Assembly: GCF_000018685.1 (NCBI RefSeq)
Contig: NC_010001.1
Coordinates: 1,380,001 to 1,444,000, forward strand
Length of the DNA: 64,000 nucleotides
Source: Lachnoclostridium phytofermentans ISDg
GTDB lineage: Bacteria > Bacillota > Clostridia > Lachnospirales > Lachnospiraceae
Direction of reading: 5' to 3'
Below, one piece after another: positions 60,284 to 64,000 of the stretch. The position numbers and the translations under genes were made by a program. Under the pieces are notes generated by a model. That model saw nothing but the letters and a program-made list of their open reading frames with translations. It searched no databases and was not told where the DNA came from. The number at the start of each line of letters is the position of its first letter. Positions within the stretch are counted from its first letter, which is position 1.

Positions 60284-60844
60284 ATGGCAATTTGTTTTCC
60301 AGGGACGGTAATTGAACGCAAGGATCTTACTTCAAGAGAATTTTTTGGTGTATTTCGTGTTACCAAAGGCTTGATGTTAGCTCAGGTTAGAGAGATTACC
60401 GGACTGGATACCACAACAATTCAAAACTGGATTAACCGAGGTTGGGTTAAAAATCCAGTAGATAAGCGTTATTCGGAGAATCAACTTGCAAGTATCCTAC
60501 TCATCCAGATGTTACGGGATGTGATGAAACTCGATCATATCGCTAAACTATTCGATTATTTAAAGAAGAAAGAGTTTGGGGATTCTGAGGAGGTATTGTT
60601 GATTTCAGAAGCAGAATTATATCATTATGTTTGCGATATGTTAGATAGTATTGATTATGATATTATTCTCACACCGAAAGAGTTAGAAAGAGCAATTCTC
60701 ATGACACTAAGTACATATGTTGAGCCATACGAAGGCGCAAAAAGAAGAGTGGTAAATGTACTAAAGATTATATTGGTTTATTATGCATCAGCGATTGTAA
60801 AGCATCGAGCAGATTCAATATTCACTGATATTATGAATGAATAA
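60284..60844 (+). CDS. DUF1836 family protein with MerR-like helix-turn-helix
   Basis: 186 residues. The DUF1836 core spans about 12-105 (LTSREFFGVFRVTKGLMLAQ, then TTIQNWINRGWVKNP), which looks like a winged helix DNA-binding domain. GGAGGTGATG is upstream of the ATG. It precedes the NfeD-flotillin operon by 64 bp and may regulate it or itself via the repeat at 60180. The function of the family is unknown. Confidence 0.82.
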   Translation: MAICFPGTVIERKDLTSREFFGVFRVTKGLMLAQVREITGLDTTTIQNWINRGWVKNPVDKRYSENQLASILLIQMLRDVMKLDHIAKLFDYLKKKEFGDSEEVLLISEAELYHYVCDMLDSIDYDIILTPKELERAILMTLSTYVEPYEGAKRRVVNVLKIILVYYASAIVKHRADSIFTDIMNE

Positions 60845-60879
60845 GAGATAAAGATAGTTTTCAATTAGGTTAACAAAAA

Positions 60880-60908
60880 GGCGCATTCGCGCTAGAATTG
60901 AGGTTACT
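60880..60908 (+). repeat. Hairpin plus Shine-Dalgarno cassette, copy 4
   Basis: GGCGC-ATTC-GCGCT (one G-U pair), then AGAATTGAGGTTACT and ATG. It matches copies 1 and 3. Confidence 0.6.
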
Positions 60909-61574
60909 ATGAAAGAATGGTGGGATAGTTTAAGTCAGTTGAGCCAGGTATTTGCAACGGTAGCGATACCGGCAACTGTAGTAATGGTGTTGCAGACCAT
61001 TTTATTATTATTCGGAATTGGGCATGATCATGATTGTGACGTAGCTGATCATGATATCGCTGATCATGATATGTGTGCCGGTGCACATGGTGGTTCGGAC
61101 GGATTGTCGTTATTTACCATTCGAGGAATTGTAGCATTTTTTGCAATAGGTGGATGGACAGGAATTGCTGTTGATTCTGCAGATGGATCGGAAGCCTTAG
61201 CAATTATTTTATCATTATTAGCAGGAAGTGCAGCTTTATTTGGAATCGCATATCTATTTAAATTTGCATTAAAACTACAAAATAACGGAACGTTATCCCT
61301 TGATAATGCAGTAGGAAAAACAGGAGAGGTTTATATTCCAATTCCTGCGAATCGAAAAGGTGCAGGCAAAGTTATGGTGACAGTACAGGAACGACTTTGC
61401 GAGCTTTCTGCGATTACCTCGGAAGAAAGAGACTTAAAGACCGGGGAATATATTAAAGTCATCGAAGCCATCGATGATCAAACCGTATTGGTTGTAAGTC
61501 ACTCAAGTGACGAAACTACAGAGAATAAAGATACAGAGAATAAAGGAGGAATTTCAAAATGGATAACAACCTAG
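60909..61574 (+). CDS. NfeD-like membrane protein
   Basis: 221 residues with three or four membrane helices (about 15-40, 72-90, 95-117) and a C-terminal OB-fold domain (about 130-200; NAVGKTGEVYIPIPA). Such short NfeD proteins (YuaF in Bacillus) partner with flotillins in membrane microdomains. The loop between helices 1 and 2 is unusually rich in His and Asp (HDHDCDVADHDIADHDMCAG), suggesting metal binding. The ribosome site comes from the hairpin cassette. It overlaps the flotillin gene by 16 bp. Confidence 0.85.
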   Translation: MKEWWDSLSQLSQVFATVAIPATVVMVLQTILLLFGIGHDHDCDVADHDIADHDMCAGAHGGSDGLSLFTIRGIVAFFAIGGWTGIAVDSADGSEALAIILSLLAGSAALFGIAYLFKFALKLQNNGTLSLDNAVGKTGEVYIPIPANRKGAGKVMVTVQERLCELSAITSEERDLKTGEYIKVIEAIDDQTVLVVSHSSDETTENKDTENKGGISKWITT

Positions 61575-62980
61575 TAATTTTACTCACAGTAATAGCAGTA
61601 TGCTTGTTTACCTCAGTGGTGGTTATATTATCAAGATACCGCAAATGCCCTTCCGACAAGATTTTAGTTATTTTCGGTAAGGTTGGTTCGAATAAGGATG
61701 GTACATATCGTAGTGCAAAGTGTATTCATGGTGGTGCAGCATTTATTATGCCGGTTATCCAATCGTATGAATATATGGATTTAACTCCGATGTCCATACC
61801 GGTTGATTTAAAGAATGCACTATCAAAACAAAATATTCGTATTGATGTTCCATCTCGTTTTACAGTTGGTATATCAACAGAACCTGGGGTTATGCAAAAT
61901 GCAGCAGAACGTTTATTAGGATTAAAACTAGTAGAAATTCAGGAATTAGCAAAGGATATTATCTTTGGTCAGTTACGTCTTGTAATTGCAACTATGGAAA
62001 TAGAAGAAATCAACACAGACCGTGATAAATTCCTTGCTGCCGTATCGAATAACGTAGAAAGTGAATTAAAGAAGATTGGTCTTCGTCTTATCAACGTAAA
62101 CGTAACAGATATTACAGATGAATCTGGCTACATCTCTGCGTTAGGTAAAGAAGCTGCTGCGAAAGCAATCAATGACGCTAAGATTTCTGTAGCGGATGCA
62201 GATCGTTCGGGTGCCATCGGTGAAGCGAATGCAAAGAGAGACCAGCGTGTACATGTTTCTTTAGCAGACTCTGAAGCAATCAAGGGTGAAAATGAGGCTA
62301 AGGCTGCCGTTGCAGAATCAGAGGCTACCCTAAATGAAAAGAGAGCAGAAGCCTTACGTCGTTCTACAGCTGCAGAAAAGATTCAGGCAGCGAAAGCATT
62401 ACAGGAAGCATATGAAGCAGAAGAAGAGGCAGAGAAAACTCGTTTTGCTCGTGAGCAGGCAGCGTTAGAGGCTGATGTCATTGTTAAAACTGAAATCGCC
62501 AAGAGACAAAAGGAATTACAAGCAGAAGCAGAAGCAGAGCAAATCAGACGTAGAGCACAAGGTGAGGCAGACGCTATCTATGCTAAGATGGCAGCAGAAG
62601 CGAAAGGTATTCAGGAAATCTTAACAAAACAAGCTACTGGTTTTGCAGAAATAGTAAAATCCGCAGGTGGTGATACAAACGATGCAGTAAAACTATTAAT
62701 TGCGGATAAGTTAGAAGAAATTGTGAAGATTCAAGTGGAAGCAATTAAGAATCTTAAGATTGATAAAGTTACTGTTTGGGATGGTATGGGAGGCAAAGAT
62801 GGAAGCCCTACCACAGCGAATTTTCTATCCGGGATGTTAAAATCAGTTCCACCAATGAATGAAATGTTTAAGATGGCAGGAATGGAATTACCAACTTACT
62901 TGGGTAAGGATTTGGAAAATATGGATAGGGTTAATACAACGGAAAATACCGTTACAGTAGAAGAAACGGAAGAGAAGTAA
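61559..62980 (+). CDS. floT: Flotillin (SPFH domain protein)
   Basis: 473 residues. An N-terminal membrane hairpin (about 5-27), an SPFH/band-7 domain (about 30-190) and a long Ala/Glu-rich coiled coil (about 200-350, with repeated EAEAEQIRRRAQGEA-type heptads) fit bacterial FloT/YqiK. Flotillins organise membrane microdomains and act with NfeD proteins. AAAGGAGG precedes the ATG inside the nfeD gene, so translation is coupled. Confidence 0.93.
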   Translation: MDNNLVILLTVIAVCLFTSVVVILSRYRKCPSDKILVIFGKVGSNKDGTYRSAKCIHGGAAFIMPVIQSYEYMDLTPMSIPVDLKNALSKQNIRIDVPSRFTVGISTEPGVMQNAAERLLGLKLVEIQELAKDIIFGQLRLVIATMEIEEINTDRDKFLAAVSNNVESELKKIGLRLINVNVTDITDESGYISALGKEAAAKAINDAKISVADADRSGAIGEANAKRDQRVHVSLADSEAIKGENEAKAAVAESEATLNEKRAEALRRSTAAEKIQAAKALQEAYEAEEEAEKTRFAREQAALEADVIVKTEIAKRQKELQAEAEAEQIRRRAQGEADAIYAKMAAEAKGIQEILTKQATGFAEIVKSAGGDTNDAVKLLIADKLEEIVKIQVEAIKNLKIDKVTVWDGMGGKDGSPTTANFLSGMLKSVPPMNEMFKMAGMELPTYLGKDLENMDRVNTTENTVTVEETEEK

Positions 62981-63070
62981 GTACATCCTGATTTGCATGC
63001 GCTAAATCATGCAGGTGGGAGTTAAGATGAAAATAAAGCGAAAAGTACTTGCAAGACTAGGAGGAATGGT

Positions 63071-64000
63071 ATGGGCATGGAGCATTTTAAAGATGCGATT
63101 CTTACGGGTAAAACAACACTTGGAATTGAGCTTGGTTCCACTAGAATAAAAGCTGTTTTAGTAAATGAAGAAAACGAACCAATTGCGTCAGGAAGCCATG
63201 ATTGGGAAAATCAATATATTGATAATGTATGGACTTACAATCTGGATGATATCTGGAGGGGCGTTCAGAATAGTTATGGACAAATGACAAGTGATGTTAA
63301 GAATAAGTACGGAGTAGAACTTACAACAATTGGAGCCATTGGTTTTAGTGGAATGATGCATGGCTATATGGCTTTTGACGAAAGTGGAGAGTTACTTGTA
63401 CCATTTCGTACCTGGAGAAATACAATAACAGGACCAGCATCCGAGCAGTTGACCAATGTATTTCAGTATCAAATTCCACAACGTTGGAGTATTGCCCATC
63501 TATATCAAGCTATCTTAAATGGGGAATCCCACGTGAAAAATATTAGATTCCTGACAACATTGGCAGGATATATTCACTGGAAGCTAACAGGAGAAAAAGT
63601 ATTAGGAGTCGGAGAAGCATCTGGAATGTTTCCAATCGATATAAATACGAAAGATTTTAATAAATCAATGTTAGCTCAGTTTAATGAACTGGTTGCTTCG
63701 AATGACTATTCATGGAAAATAGAAGATATTCTACCGAAAGTACTAGTTGCAGGAGAGTCTGCTGGAGTATTAACCGAAGAAGGAGTAAAACTTCTTGATG
63801 TTTCAGGTAAATTAAAAGCAGGAATTCCTCTTTGTCCGCCGGAAGGAGATGCTGGAACTGGTATGGTAGCAACCAACAGCGTAGCAAAGAGAACTGGTAA
63901 TGTATCTGCTGGTACTTCTGTATTTGCAATGGCTGTATTAGAAAAAGAGCTTTCAAAAGTTTACGAAGAAATTGACCTTGTGACGACTCCAAGCGGAGAT
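63071..64000 (+). CDS. FGGY family carbohydrate kinase (3' end outside window)
   Basis: 310 codons are visible with no stop; the gene runs off the window. AGGAGG (63059-63064) places the start at ATG 63071. The N-terminal ASKHA domain has TTLGIELGSTRIKAVLVN (about 16-33), GFSGMMHGYMAF and FRTWRNT (substrate-side), and GTGMVATNSV/GNVSAGTSVFAMA near the end of the visible part. FGGY kinases phosphorylate pentuloses, hexuloses or glycerol. The subfamily was not determined. It begins 90 bp after flotillin. Confidence 0.88.
   Translation, partial: MGMEHFKDAILTGKTTLGIELGSTRIKAVLVNEENEPIASGSHDWENQYIDNVWTYNLDDIWRGVQNSYGQMTSDVKNKYGVELTTIGAIGFSGMMHGYMAFDESGELLVPFRTWRNTITGPASEQLTNVFQYQIPQRWSIAHLYQAILNGESHVKNIRFLTTLAGYIHWKLTGEKVLGVGEASGMFPIDINTKDFNKSMLAQFNELVASNDYSWKIEDILPKVLVAGESAGVLTEEGVKLLDVSGKLKAGIPLCPPEGDAGTGMVATNSVAKRTGNVSAGTSVFAMAVLEKELSKVYEEIDLVTTPSGD

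Noticed and set aside
63681..63992. 103-residue minus-strand ORF
   Set aside because: Antisense to the FGGY kinase gene, which is well supported by motifs; Leu/Gln-rich shadow.

Overview
The window looks like chromosomal DNA from a low-GC anaerobic Firmicute. Codon use is AT-rich, Shine-Dalgarno sites are strong (AGGAGG or GAGGT), and sigma-A promoters are canonical. Regulation is clostridial in style: a T-box, a B12 riboswitch, a c-di-GMP-I riboswitch and many U-tailed terminators. The gene set (muramic-acid salvage cluster, anaerobic-type cobalamin genes, RDAC and DUF1836 proteins) suggests Lachnospiraceae, possibly close to Lachnoclostridium (Clostridium) phytofermentans. That assignment comes from general resemblance and was not searched. 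I saw no rRNA, tRNA, CRISPR array, insertion sequence or prophage.

Layout. 1-2.1 kb: end of a sugar ABC transporter, an HlyD-like lipoprotein and two gene remnants. 2.15-4.2 kb: an HflX-type ribosome GTPase behind a ~560-nt leader. 4.2-7 kb: an ECF sigma factor, a zinc-finger anti-sigma fused to an apparently dead signal peptidase, and a FetAB-like exporter. 7-16 kb: scattered metabolic and regulatory genes and a secreted beta-helix protein. 16-24.8 kb: a B12 riboswitch and a ten-gene cobalamin nucleotide-loop and salvage operon (cobT, cobU, cobS, short cobU-like, cobC, cbiB, cobD, cbiP, cobO, FMN reductase). 25-29.6 kb: T-box/serS, a MATE pump and an LDH-like enzyme. 29.7-41.3 kb: peptidoglycan amino-sugar salvage (ABC importer, murQ, murR-like, anmK, namZ, nagZ, murK, glmA). 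41.4-44.7 kb: an ABC-2 exporter with its own leader peptide. 44.9-48.7 kb: a ribose-type sugar ABC transporter on the minus strand. 49.3-54 kb: methyltransferase, c-di-GMP riboswitch with a GGDEF-EAL protein, nudC. 54.2-57.5 kb: divergent rsgA and aspS, each behind a candidate leader peptide. 57.8-64 kb: a CE2-like esterase, a tocopherol-cyclase-like protein, DUF1836, NfeD plus flotillin, and a truncated FGGY kinase.

The main theme of the hunt is ribosome-sensing control. Five short ORFs with good Shine-Dalgarno sites lie between a promoter and a terminator-like hairpin. Two end in or contain the RLR motif known from macrolide-stalling leader ErmDL and precede hflX. One carries three consecutive Asp codons and precedes an aspartyl-tRNA synthetase. 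One precedes rsgA and one precedes an ABC exporter. Other notable points are the pseudo-signal-peptidase anti-sigma factor, a recurring hairpin plus Shine-Dalgarno cassette at four gene starts, a dispersed family of ~30-35-bp palindromes, and degenerate tandem repeats placed just after stop codons. All product names come from reading motifs by eye. No database search was possible.
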